From Gammaproteobacteria bacterium (GTDB taxonomy: Bacteria > Pseudomonadota > Gammaproteobacteria > Steroidobacterales > Steroidobacteraceae), in the NCBI GenBank assembly GCA_016874055.1, contig VGVG01000002.1, forward strand, positions 1-64,000: a stretch of DNA of 64,000 nucleotides. Reading direction: 5' to 3'. Below the pieces are notes generated by a model. That model did not search any database, was not told where the DNA came from, and saw only the letters and a program-made list of their open reading frames with translations. How positions within the stretch are numbered: the first letter of the stretch is position 1; every line of letters begins with the position of its first letter. A program made the translations under genes and the position numbers. Shown one piece after another: positions 39,576 through 48,381 of the stretch.

Positions 39576-41345
39576 TCAGTAAGTAAGTACGAGATTGCCA
39601 AGAACGGCGTAAGCGATGTCGTCTTCAAAGAGGTCGCGATAACCGTCCCCCGGCACCAAAGTGGCGACGGATAATCGACCCACGACGTTTTGAATGGCCG
39701 TCGGTCGCCAAATCACCGCGATCGAGGCATCTAGACCAATGTCCTTGGCGATATCCCCTTGCGCACGCGCAACCCGTAAGGTTGCCGTATCGACGAATTG
39801 TAACCAGTTGACGTTGGTGCTCACCCGCAAGGTTGGCGTCAGATCAAAGTCAGCTCCAACACCAATAAGCCTCAGCCCCGGATTCGCGAAATTCGACTGG
39901 CCAAACTCCTTAGAAGATCTCAGCGAGTTTAGCAACCCGTTACGCCCGGTCAATGTCACACGTCCACCACCAATCAGCGGAACGGGCTCACGTATCCAAA
40001 AGCTGGTATCCGCACCAGCAAAGAGAGGATTTTCGAATATCGCGTCAAATCCCTCGCCTCGATCATCAAACGGATCTGAATCCGCAGATCCCCACGCGAG
40101 CGAAGCGCGAGCGCGGATCCACGAGAAATCCTTTGAGATCTCGGCTGCCAGAAATCCTGCTCGAATCTTTTGCGGGCGATCGATGAAGGTGCCGCGCTCG
40201 GCATCTCCAGTCGCGTAGTACGCGGAAGTCGTGAGGTTAACTCCGGCGATATGACCGTCACCGGAGACACCGAGATAAGTGACATCGTAATCACCCGATC
40301 GCTCGACACCGAGCGATACAGGTCGCTGAATGATGCCGTTGTCATCGTACTGAATTTGCCCGCCTTCGCGATTGCGGTTATGGATCACCGTGCCTTGGGT
40401 GAAAAATCCTAGAGTCGGCCAGTCTTGTACATAAAGGTTGGCGACGAAGACATCATCGTCTCGAAACGATGCGAGACCTCGAGAGAACACATCATTCAGA
40501 CCGCTATTTGTGTCTTTGTCGAGGCGACGGAACCACGCAAGGTTGTATTGATGACGATTGCTTGATCGGATACCAAATAGACGCGCACCAAACATCGCAT
40601 CATTGAGCAAAAAGCCACGGAAGTCGGAGGTGAAGGGCTGTATCCCGACACGGAGACTGTCGAAGTCGTAGTTGGGCGACACATTTCGCAAATGGCGATC
40701 GACGAACGCGGCCTGCAAGCCAAACGCCGAGTCGTAGCGAACCTTGGACGCATCTGCGGGCGCACGCAGCAAGCCACGCTCGTCAGCAGAGACTCGCGTC
40801 ACGTTAAATGCTGGCGTGAATCGGAACTCCCAATCGGGCGGTTTGAACGTTGTGTTGCCCTGGTAGAGCACGGTCTCAAGAATGAAGGTCTGCGCCAAGA
40901 TCTCCGTCTTCGGACTGCCAAACGTATTCAGAGATCCCGGTCTGGCCGTAACGGGACCACCGACCGGCAGAGGAAACGAACGCGGTTCAAAGACTGAATC
41001 GGAAATCCCGATGAAAGCCAAGTACCAGTCTTCTCCGAACATGGGTCGATCGCCCTTCAAGCGATTGAAGCCATTGTAGGGATCGAGCAAGTTTTCTTTG
41101 ATGCCAATCGCCTCAACGATACGCCATCGATCCGGGAACCCTTGTAGAGATCCCATCTCTTCTATCGGAGCTGGGGAAATTCGCGTTGGATCACAAGGTT
41201 CCGGCTCATACGGGATAACTGGGATCGTAGGACTACGACGACCCGACTCGGTCGGCTGCGAAGGCGGACATGCCTCGTTCGCGAGAGCGGATCCCGCAAG
41301 GACCCATCCGAGCAGCGCGGGTAACCATGTTCGATCAAAGACCAC
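39576..41345 (-). CDS. Outer-membrane beta-barrel protein of the cytochrome cluster
   Basis: A 589-residue protein with a signal peptide (VLAGSALANEACPP), a proline-rich N-terminal segment with two Cys, then many alternating strands with aromatic girdle residues, ending in VLGNLVLTY, a C-terminal aromatic residue as in outer-membrane barrels. It is about the size of MtrB/PioB barrels but I see no clear sequence match. GTG 41345 is the start, with AGGAG eight bases before; it overlaps the lipoprotein gene by 11 bases. Position between a lipoprotein and a decaheme cytochrome suggests a porin-cytochrome conduit, which is inference. Confidence 0.7.
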   Translation of the reverse strand: MVFDRTWLPALLGWVLAGSALANEACPPSQPTESGRRSPTIPVIPYEPEPCDPTRISPAPIEEMGSLQGFPDRWRIVEAIGIKENLLDPYNGFNRLKGDRPMFGEDWYLAFIGISDSVFEPRSFPLPVGGPVTARPGSLNTFGSPKTEILAQTFILETVLYQGNTTFKPPDWEFRFTPAFNVTRVSADERGLLRAPADASKVRYDSAFGLQAAFVDRHLRNVSPNYDFDSLRVGIQPFTSDFRGFLLNDAMFGARLFGIRSSNRHQYNLAWFRRLDKDTNSGLNDVFSRGLASFRDDDVFVANLYVQDWPTLGFFTQGTVIHNRNREGGQIQYDDNGIIQRPVSLGVERSGDYDVTYLGVSGDGHIAGVNLTTSAYYATGDAERGTFIDRPQKIRAGFLAAEISKDFSWIRARASLAWGSADSDPFDDRGEGFDAIFENPLFAGADTSFWIREPVPLIGGGRVTLTGRNGLLNSLRSSKEFGQSNFANPGLRLIGVGADFDLTPTLRVSTNVNWLQFVDTATLRVARAQGDIAKDIGLDASIAVIWRPTAIQNVVGRLSVATLVPGDGYRDLFEDDIAYAVLGNLVLTY

Positions 41346-43332
41346 TGCAGGGCTCCTGTTCGTTGGAGTCCAGGAACGGCGCTTGCGGACAGCTTAAGTA
41401 GCGCAGGCGAGCACCACTAGGAACCAATTGATCAGCTCGACGATTCGAGGGCGCATGCTGAGGCGGGTTACCGGACAAACCGGCACGCGCGACGCCAAGG
41501 AAAGCGACCATGTCATCCTGATCGATACCGTCCCCAGAAACCCCGATCGCACCGATCAGCTGTTCACCGCGATAGATCGGTACAGCACCAGGAAAAATTT
41601 GTATGCCATTGGCTAGACCTCGAACGGCACCATTTACGACAAAGCCGCGATCGAAACCGCCCACTCCGCTGCAATTACGTGGGGTATCCGGCGTCAAACC
41701 TCGAACGAATGCGACGTGCTGAATGACAGCGTTATGAACGAGATCCAGTTGTAATCCCGTATTGAGCGGGCTCCACTGTCCCGGCGCTCGAGAGAGCGGA
41801 CCAAATGGGTTGCCATCAACACCGTCCGGGTAATTCGGGCGTGCGAGATTGCCAATCGCGCGAGCGGAAAATGCAGTCATCCCATCCGCCAAGGCATTTG
41901 GCAAGCCAAGGAAGATACGCATGGAGGTGACATACTGCGCCGGCGACTCTTCTCGCAAACGCACCAAGACGCGATCGAGATAGACGGCCGGAGGAAGCGC
42001 ATTCAGACTCTCTACCGATGTACGCGAAGACAAAAACGCTGCGCCGCGCGCCTTCTGTACTGACACATCGATACCGAACACGGGCGCGTCGCGAGTTCGC
42101 ACGAGCCCCAAAATTTCGCCCTGCGAATCAACCACGGTGATCGAGACACGCGCCGGTGTATCGAGCGGGCGTCGTATCTGCGCTCGACTTCGATTCGCAA
42201 CTCGCAAGGCACTCGAGAGGATTGATCGCACCTCGGCGGATGTCAGCGCCGCAGCACCGTCAGTGCCCGCGCGCGGACGAAAACGCTCGTTGTCCGCCGC
42301 ATCAACCAGAACGAATGCATCAAGATTGGCGTAGTCCTGACTATCGGCCCGAATACCGGAGCGTGACTGTCCAAAAGCCGTTCCCGCTCTGATCGCTGCA
42401 ACGTTGTAGCCAGGCACCGCAACGAGCTGCCCAACGCTACCAAGAAGCGAGGCGAACGCCGGTGGCGAGTCGATTCTGGAGCGCAGGTCCTCGACGCGAA
42501 AATCGCTGAACCTTAAGGTCTTGCCATCGGCAGTAATCCGATCTGCGCGACGATCCTCCGGCGCAGCCTGCGAGCCCGTGGCGGCAAAGGCCACCGCCTC
42601 GTCGACATCGTTATCGACATCAAGGACGTCACGATCAATGCCATAAACAGGATCGATGACTACCCCTACTCCACCGACCGGCGTACCTGATCGATAGAGA
42701 GGGAATCCGCCCGGGTCGCCCGCAAGTCCGAGAGGCGATCGCTTCGGACCGATATCAGCCTCAGCAGGCGTGAAACGCGCCGCAACATCCGAGCACGGCA
42801 GCTGACTGAACTGGACACCAAACAACGGACCGCCCGGGGTCAGCAGTTCACCAGGATTAAAATGCGATTGGATGATTTGACTGGCGGTTCGAGTGCTGAA
42901 GGCATTACCTTCACTCGAGAGATAGGCGCCCGTGACGGCCTTCGCAATCGCAGCCGCCGTCGCCGGAATCACTTCGACGTTTTCAAGGCCTCCGCTCAGC
43001 GCGGACGCCGAAACGTCACTGGTACGCATCGTGACGTCAGCGAGCGCGCCAGACATGCGGAACACCGCAAGCACATTACCGACCCGATCGACCACAGCAA
43101 TGGTTGCCTTGACACCCCTCGCCTGCGCCTCGGCAACACCTCGTGCGATCACGGATTCAACATCACTGACGGTCAGGAAAGAGTTGGCGTCCGCGCAGCT
43201 ACCGTCACAGGAAGCCGTACTGGAGGGTGAAACAGCGCTGCCACTCGCTCCAGAGCTCGGCGTCTCCGAGCCACCACCGCCACACGATGCGACCAATGCG
43301 GCGCAGAGTGCCATCAACCCCAAGCGTCTCAT
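41335..43332 (-). CDS. Lipoprotein with two GlcG/HbpS-like heme-binding domains
   Basis: A 665-residue lipoprotein: from ATG 43332 the signal LGLMALCAALVASCGGGG has lipobox VASC. Two GlcG/HbpS (PF03928-like) units are visible: SVIARGVAEAQARGVKATIA followed by VVDRVGNVLAVFRM, and LTSAEVRSILSSALRVANRS followed by ITVVDSQGEILGLVRT, each continued by segments such as GEQLIGAIGVSGDGIDQDD. HbpS-type domains bind heme or redox ligands, and standalone copies are about 140-190 residues. The start overlaps the FHA-decaheme stop by four bases (ATGA). The role in the cluster is unknown; heme or substrate binding at the membrane surface is plausible. Confidence 0.75.
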   Translation of the reverse strand: MRRLGLMALCAALVASCGGGGSETPSSGASGSAVSPSSTASCDGSCADANSFLTVSDVESVIARGVAEAQARGVKATIAVVDRVGNVLAVFRMSGALADVTMRTSDVSASALSGGLENVEVIPATAAAIAKAVTGAYLSSEGNAFSTRTASQIIQSHFNPGELLTPGGPLFGVQFSQLPCSDVAARFTPAEADIGPKRSPLGLAGDPGGFPLYRSGTPVGGVGVVIDPVYGIDRDVLDVDNDVDEAVAFAATGSQAAPEDRRADRITADGKTLRFSDFRVEDLRSRIDSPPAFASLLGSVGQLVAVPGYNVAAIRAGTAFGQSRSGIRADSQDYANLDAFVLVDAADNERFRPRAGTDGAAALTSAEVRSILSSALRVANRSRAQIRRPLDTPARVSITVVDSQGEILGLVRTRDAPVFGIDVSVQKARGAAFLSSRTSVESLNALPPAVYLDRVLVRLREESPAQYVTSMRIFLGLPNALADGMTAFSARAIGNLARPNYPDGVDGNPFGPLSRAPGQWSPLNTGLQLDLVHNAVIQHVAFVRGLTPDTPRNCSGVGGFDRGFVVNGAVRGLANGIQIFPGAVPIYRGEQLIGAIGVSGDGIDQDDMVAFLGVARAGLSGNPPQHAPSNRRADQLVPSGARLRYLSCPQAPFLDSNEQEPCSGL

Positions 43333-45044
43333 TGGCTTACCGCTGCCTCTCGAATCACCTTCTTCATGACGGGGATCCACAGCGGCTCTTGCTTATCGTG
43401 ATAAACGTGGCACGACGCGCAAGGGCTTGCGATACGAGCCTGTCCACCCTCGGTGCCGGTCTCACCGCCATGGCAGTCACGACATACTTTGATCTGCGGC
43501 ATCAAAACGTCACTGGCGACTTTCGCATCCGCCGCGGCGTGACAGGTTTCGCACGTAGCCTCTCCCGTCGCGTGCGCGGCATGATCAAATCGCGCTTTGG
43601 GCATGAACGTTTGCGTCAACTTGACGGGCGCGACGCTCCACAGAGGTTCTGTGGGCGTACCTTCGCGAGTGACGGTATGGCAATCCGCGCACATCCGACG
43701 CTCGAAGATATCCGCCGCCACCTGATTCGCGCGCTGTGTGGCACTTCCGAGCACGCGAGCGCGGGCTGCCGCGCTGAGAGATGCGCCGGGCGGCGTCACG
43801 CCATCGGCGGCCGCGACAGCATCGCTATAACCGCCGAGAAAACGCCGACTGTAATGATCGATCAGCGTCTGTATGACAAGTGCCGGCTCGCCATGCGGCA
43901 CCGTACGCTTCGGCTCCGCTGGATCGAAACCCAACGTGTGGCATGAGCCGCAATGCTGCTCCATCTCAATTGGCTTGAAGCTCGTACCACTCTCTGTCGG
44001 CGTGTGGCAATCGGCACACTCCATGACAACTTCGCCCTGCGGAGCCTTGATACCTTTCGGATTGAGGTGAGCAGCATGGGTAAATTCAAGATTCGATTTT
44101 TCAACGATTTCTGATTCGCCTAGGCGGGCCCGCGTCACTTTCCAATCCGGCGCCGTCAGCAAACTGATCTGAAAATCCGGATGCTGAGAAACGAAATCCG
44201 TCACCGGCAGCGCTTTTGGTCGAGCGCCATGACTCTGGGGTTCAGCATGGCAATCAGAGCAAATTCGCGTGTCGAGCTGGATAAGATTCGACGGTTCATC
44301 ATGCTCGACGTGACAGGTCGTGCAACGATCGGCGGTCATATTTGCCGCAGCAGGATGATCCGCAGGCACGTGCTGATGAAGGGTATTCGCGTGACAATCT
44401 AGGCATTGCTCATTGCGAACTCGGCGGAACGGTTGCTCATGACAGGCCTCGCAGGCAACCTCGAGGTTACCGTGCGCAGAATGCAACGCCCCGGAAGTCC
44501 ACTGCATATCGCTCGGTAAAACACTCTGTCGTAACCATTCGATGGACGCATCGCCGCGACCCACCATGAGCCAGGGCAAAACGAGCCCGAGCACGAGGGA
44601 GACACTGATCCCCGCCCATGCCCATGGACGCTTTCGCCAACCCACTTCGGCGAGAGACATCGAAAACTTTGGAAGCGGTCCGTCCTCGACAGCAACACTT
44701 TCGCGGACATCTCGCTCGATTGTCAGGGTCACGTCATAGCCGACGGGATTTTCGACAACTTTGATCAGCGACGGACCGAGCGAAATTTCGTCACCAACTT
44801 TCAATATGGCGCTACGTTGCAACCGCCCGTTGATCTCGACCTGTGCAGGGGGCGTACACGTGAGTTGCAGCTCGCTCCCAGATCGACTCAGACGTGCATG
44901 CTGTAAGTCGATTCGCGGATCGTTGATCTGGATGTTCTGATCAGTGGCTCGCCCGATGGATAGCGAATCGCTCTCGAGCGCCCTCTCCTGCGTACGCAGG
45001 GCACCCGCTTTTTCCGTCTCAAGAGAACGAATTAAGATCCGCAT
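43329..45044 (-). CDS. FHA domain-transmembrane-decaheme cytochrome c fusion
   Basis: From ATG 45044 the product has 571 residues. Residues 20-90 form a forkhead-associated domain (LSIGRATDQNIQINDPRIDL then QHARL, and later EINGRL): the Gly-Arg, His and Asn-Gly landmarks are present, but the usual phosphothreonine-contact Ser is Asp here. A single membrane helix follows (about 141-162). The periplasmic part has ten CXXCH motifs (CEACH, CLDCH, CTTCH, CSDCH, CADCH, CGSCH, CADCH, CETCH, CRDCH, CASCH). The topology puts a signalling domain in the cytoplasm and a multiheme wire in the periplasm. It is four bases after the cytochrome b gene. Confidence 0.88.
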   Translation of the reverse strand: MRILIRSLETEKAGALRTQERALESDSLSIGRATDQNIQINDPRIDLQHARLSRSGSELQLTCTPPAQVEINGRLQRSAILKVGDEISLGPSLIKVVENPVGYDVTLTIERDVRESVAVEDGPLPKFSMSLAEVGWRKRPWAWAGISVSLVLGLVLPWLMVGRGDASIEWLRQSVLPSDMQWTSGALHSAHGNLEVACEACHEQPFRRVRNEQCLDCHANTLHQHVPADHPAAANMTADRCTTCHVEHDEPSNLIQLDTRICSDCHAEPQSHGARPKALPVTDFVSQHPDFQISLLTAPDWKVTRARLGESEIVEKSNLEFTHAAHLNPKGIKAPQGEVVMECADCHTPTESGTSFKPIEMEQHCGSCHTLGFDPAEPKRTVPHGEPALVIQTLIDHYSRRFLGGYSDAVAAADGVTPPGASLSAAARARVLGSATQRANQVAADIFERRMCADCHTVTREGTPTEPLWSVAPVKLTQTFMPKARFDHAAHATGEATCETCHAAADAKVASDVLMPQIKVCRDCHGGETGTEGGQARIASPCASCHVYHDKQEPLWIPVMKKVIREAAVSQ

Positions 45045-45048
45045 CGGA

Positions 45049-45927
45049 TTACCAGTAGAGGAACACACTCACGACGTGCGCGACGAGTGTTCCGAGCAAA
45101 GCCAAGGTTACAGGCACATGTATGTACAGCCAGATATCGAGCCAACCTCTAATCTGCGCATCTCTACACAGCCGACGCAGTAAATTTCTCCGCTCAGCCA
45201 ATAGGCTCAGCAGATCACCAATGCGTCGACTGAGCTCACCATCCGTACTGCGTGCAAGCTCGTCCCCGAGCCAAGTCAGAGCTGCAGACTGTCCGCTATT
45301 TGGCGAGCTAACGGCTCCTTTATTCGAGGGAACCATCAACACCGAACTATCCCGGCCGGCCAGGATGTTACGCGTACTACCACCGAGCGCGGTGCCGTCA
45401 CGATTGGCACGCAAGAGATCAGCGAATCGCCGTGGCATGCCGCGTGCGATACGCAACGCGCGCTGGTCGATGTCCTGAATTTCCTCGAGCAGACGATCAG
45501 GCTTGCTACCGGCGCGATTTGCCGACATCAGCTGGGGGTAACGCTGGTAGGCCACCACCCCGACGATTCCGCTGGCGATCACGATGACCATCAGTGCATA
45601 ACAAAGCGTGTGCAGATTCCAACCGAACTGGAATCCGCTGTGCAATGTTGAGATCAACAGAAGCGAGAGACCGAGATAAACGTGTGCGCTGGTCCAACCC
45701 CGCAGGGTGCCCATCGCCGATGAATACGACCGCTTTCTAATTCCCAGTGCGGTCAACCACAAGATGAGCGCGGCACCGATGCCACCGAGTGTGTATCCGA
45801 GCCAAGTGCCACCGTTGGGTGGTGATAGAGGGTCGTGCCAGACATACAGCGCGACGGAGATACCGCAGAGCCACAGGGACACTCGGAGATAACGTCGATT
45901 CGCATGATTAAGCAGTGACTCGTACAT
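45049..45927 (-). CDS. Membrane b-type cytochrome-like protein
   Basis: From ATG 45927 (two bases after the stop of the Fe-S gene) the product has 292 residues with five likely membrane helices: four in the first 150 residues and one at the C-terminus (IWLYIHVPVTLALLGTLVAH). His residues near both ends of the third helix (AHVYLGLSLLLISTLHSGF, then LH) and the His pair in the last helix fit two bis-His b hemes. A soluble segment of about 120 residues separates helices 4 and 5. It probably passes electrons from the Fe-S protein to the decaheme protein or the quinone pool. No named family recognised. Confidence 0.75.
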   Translation of the reverse strand: MYESLLNHANRRYLRVSLWLCGISVALYVWHDPLSPPNGGTWLGYTLGGIGAALILWLTALGIRKRSYSSAMGTLRGWTSAHVYLGLSLLLISTLHSGFQFGWNLHTLCYALMVIVIASGIVGVVAYQRYPQLMSANRAGSKPDRLLEEIQDIDQRALRIARGMPRRFADLLRANRDGTALGGSTRNILAGRDSSVLMVPSNKGAVSSPNSGQSAALTWLGDELARSTDGELSRRIGDLLSLLAERRNLLRRLCRDAQIRGWLDIWLYIHVPVTLALLGTLVAHVVSVFLYW

Positions 45928-45929
45928 GC

Positions 45930-48377
45930 TTAGAAACGCGAAGCCTCCTGCTTCACGAATGTCACAAACTCCTCCGGGTTGACACGTAGTGCCGCACCCG
46001 TCGGACACGCGCGAACGCATGCGGGTCCACCATCCTGACCCTTGCACATGTCGCACTTGACAGCTTTCTTGACGGCCTTCGGCGCGTCGATCGCGGCAGG
46101 CTCATGATGATGCGAGCGACCGAGCCCCTGCAACTTGCTATAAACGCTCTCTTTGCTCCCGCCGAACATCAGCCAAGACATCAGCGAGGGCTGCTCGGGC
46201 GGCGGTCCCGACATGTGAATCACGCCATAAGGGCAATTACGCTCGCAGTTTCCACAGCCTATGCAATTATCGCCGACAAATACCTCACCATTCGGTGAGC
46301 GGCGAATCGCATCTGGCGGGCAGTCCTTCATGCAATGCGGATCTTCGCAGTGGCGACAAGACGTCGGCACATGAACGTTGGCAAACGTCGGACCGGCTGC
46401 GCGATCAAGGCGAGAGGTGCCGCCATGAGTGGCCGCACAAGCGCGCTCACAGTTATCGCATCCGACACATAGGGTTTCATCAATCAGCAATACGTCGGTG
46501 GCCTCACCCAGCCCTTGCTTCAGAAGAAACGAAATCAATTCGCCTGCGTGGTCCTGCCCCTGCAGATGAGTATTGCTTGCCACGCGCTGTCGAACGGTCT
46601 CTTCCAGCTCTTGTCGCAAGCGAGGGTTTTTCTGGAGCAGTTCGCCGAACGTCGCAGCATTGAGACTGATGGTCTCGGTGGCTACCGTCGCTCGCACCGT
46701 CGCACTACGCTGCGTGTTACCGAGCAGCCCCATTTCGCCGACATAGTTGCCGGCGGCTACGTACGAGGTCACCACCTCTCTTCCACCAATCGATCGCAAC
46801 ACCGATACAGAGCCACTTCGAATGAGGTGTAACGAATCAGCCTCATCACCCTCTGTAAACAAAACTTGCCCCGCCCGAAAGCGGTTGAGCTTCGAGTTGG
46901 CAGCAATTGGCAGTAACTCATCGGTGGCCGCTTGCGGCGCAAATCCACTCTGAATCGCGCGTACTATAAAGGTATGGTCGACGACGGCTTTGGCAGCGTC
47001 GACTGAACTCAATAACTTCAATACGTCGCGGCGTGGCGTCTCGATCAGTACACAGTCTCGCCCAGCAAGCGCTGTAGCGGTACGTCGACGACCCGAAAGC
47101 AACCCCATTTCACCGAAGAATTGCCCAGTCGAAAGCACCACGCGCTTAGCAGGATCATTTTCGTCGACTTGTATTTCGACGCTGCCGCTGAATATTGTGT
47201 AGAACGAGTTGGTGTAATCGTTTCTTTTAAACACCACCTCGCCTGCCTTCGGAACATGAACGCTGCTGCCGAGCATCAGCTCGCGAAACATCAGCGGATT
47301 TACCTCCGCAAAAATCGGTATCCGCGCTTGCATACTCTGCAGCGTCGCGGTGACTGAAAGATGCCCGAGAATTCCCGCGAGCTTCGACTGAAGCAAGGGT
47401 TCGTCAGCTGGAGTGACGGGCGTGCCACGAATGTACTCAACCACCTCGTAGCCTTGATTCATCGCCTGCTTGATGAGCGGATATCCACCAAGAGCACCGA
47501 TGACGTACAGCCCGGCGACATTGGATTCGTAATTGGCCGACAGCAAAGGCAGTGAGGTCGGATCGCTTGAGGGAAATTTGATTCTGCAGGACTCGACAAA
47601 CTTACGCGGCGGAATAGCACCGAGACGAGCGATGATTCGATCGCAGGGCAACTGCATCTGTCCATTAGCAGTCGTCAACGACAACTCGTACGGTTTAGCA
47701 CCCTCCGGCGTCTCGACGAGCGAGCTGCACTGCGTCGAATAGAGGCAGTTGACCTTTCCCGCCTCGATTGTTTTCAGGATGAGCGTCAAGTTGCCGTCCT
47801 TGCAACGTGCGAACTCCCCCGCCCGGTTTATCAGATACACCGTGTTCTGTTTCGAGAGAGCCACCGCGTTCTCGATTGCCGCATCACCCGCACCGACGAC
47901 GACGATCGTCTCGCCCTGATACTCCTCCGGGTCATCCAGCGTGTACTGCACGCATGGCAAAGATTCCCCGGGAACTCCGAGACGCCTAGGATTACCTTGC
48001 AATCCAATGCCAAGGATGACGTTCTCGGCGAGAACTTCACTGCCATCTTGCAGCTTGAGATGGAAGTCCCCTTTCTCCCCGGAGATCGCTACAACCTCAG
48101 CGCCGTAACGAACGTTAACGTTCTGCGCGGCAAGACCACGGGCCCACTCATCGAGAATTTTTTCTCGAGTGCCGGCAGCGAAGGCGAGTGGACTACGCAG
48201 CGGCAGCACATTCGGCTCGGCCATCACGTGCTTGCCTTTCTGATATCGCTGGATCGTGTTGGCATGAGCAGCGGTTTGCTCGAGCAGCACGTGCGACACG
48301 CCGATCCCCGCAGCGCGGGCCGCAGCGCTCAAGCCGCCCGGACCCGAACCGACGACGGCAATGACAACCTTGGTCAT
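45930..48377 (-). CDS. FAD oxidoreductase-double cNMP-binding-four [4Fe-4S] ferredoxin fusion
   Basis: An 815-residue cytoplasmic protein with three modules. Residues 1-320 form a two-dinucleotide-fold flavoprotein (VVGSGPGGLSAAARAAG for FAD; IVVVGAGDAAIENAVAL for NAD(P)H), YpdA/thioredoxin-reductase-like but without a CxxC active site. Two cyclic nucleotide-binding domains follow (about 350-480, with GQFFGEMGLLSGRRRTATA; about 490-610, with GNYVGEMGLLGNTQRSATV), each with the phosphate-binding GEMGLL-R-A cassette. The last 180 residues hold 16 Cys in four ferredoxin motifs (CVGCDNCERAC, CRHCEDPHCMKDC, CIGCGNCERNC, CDMCKGQDGGPACVRAC), as in HybA/DmsB. It is the first gene of the cytochrome operon and the probable electron entry point. 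Confidence 0.9.
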   Translation of the reverse strand: MTKVVIAVVGSGPGGLSAAARAAGIGVSHVLLEQTAAHANTIQRYQKGKHVMAEPNVLPLRSPLAFAAGTREKILDEWARGLAAQNVNVRYGAEVVAISGEKGDFHLKLQDGSEVLAENVILGIGLQGNPRRLGVPGESLPCVQYTLDDPEEYQGETIVVVGAGDAAIENAVALSKQNTVYLINRAGEFARCKDGNLTLILKTIEAGKVNCLYSTQCSSLVETPEGAKPYELSLTTANGQMQLPCDRIIARLGAIPPRKFVESCRIKFPSSDPTSLPLLSANYESNVAGLYVIGALGGYPLIKQAMNQGYEVVEYIRGTPVTPADEPLLQSKLAGILGHLSVTATLQSMQARIPIFAEVNPLMFRELMLGSSVHVPKAGEVVFKRNDYTNSFYTIFSGSVEIQVDENDPAKRVVLSTGQFFGEMGLLSGRRRTATALAGRDCVLIETPRRDVLKLLSSVDAAKAVVDHTFIVRAIQSGFAPQAATDELLPIAANSKLNRFRAGQVLFTEGDEADSLHLIRSGSVSVLRSIGGREVVTSYVAAGNYVGEMGLLGNTQRSATVRATVATETISLNAATFGELLQKNPRLRQELEETVRQRVASNTHLQGQDHAGELISFLLKQGLGEATDVLLIDETLCVGCDNCERACAATHGGTSRLDRAAGPTFANVHVPTSCRHCEDPHCMKDCPPDAIRRSPNGEVFVGDNCIGCGNCERNCPYGVIHMSGPPPEQPSLMSWLMFGGSKESVYSKLQGLGRSHHHEPAAIDAPKAVKKAVKCDMCKGQDGGPACVRACPTGAALRVNPEEFVTFVKQEASRF

Positions 48378-48381
48378 GACC

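Noticed and set aside
45945-46056. N-terminal extension of the membrane cytochrome b-like protein
   Set aside because: It is an out-of-frame reading of the end of the Fe-S fusion gene; ATG 45927 follows that gene's stop by two bases.
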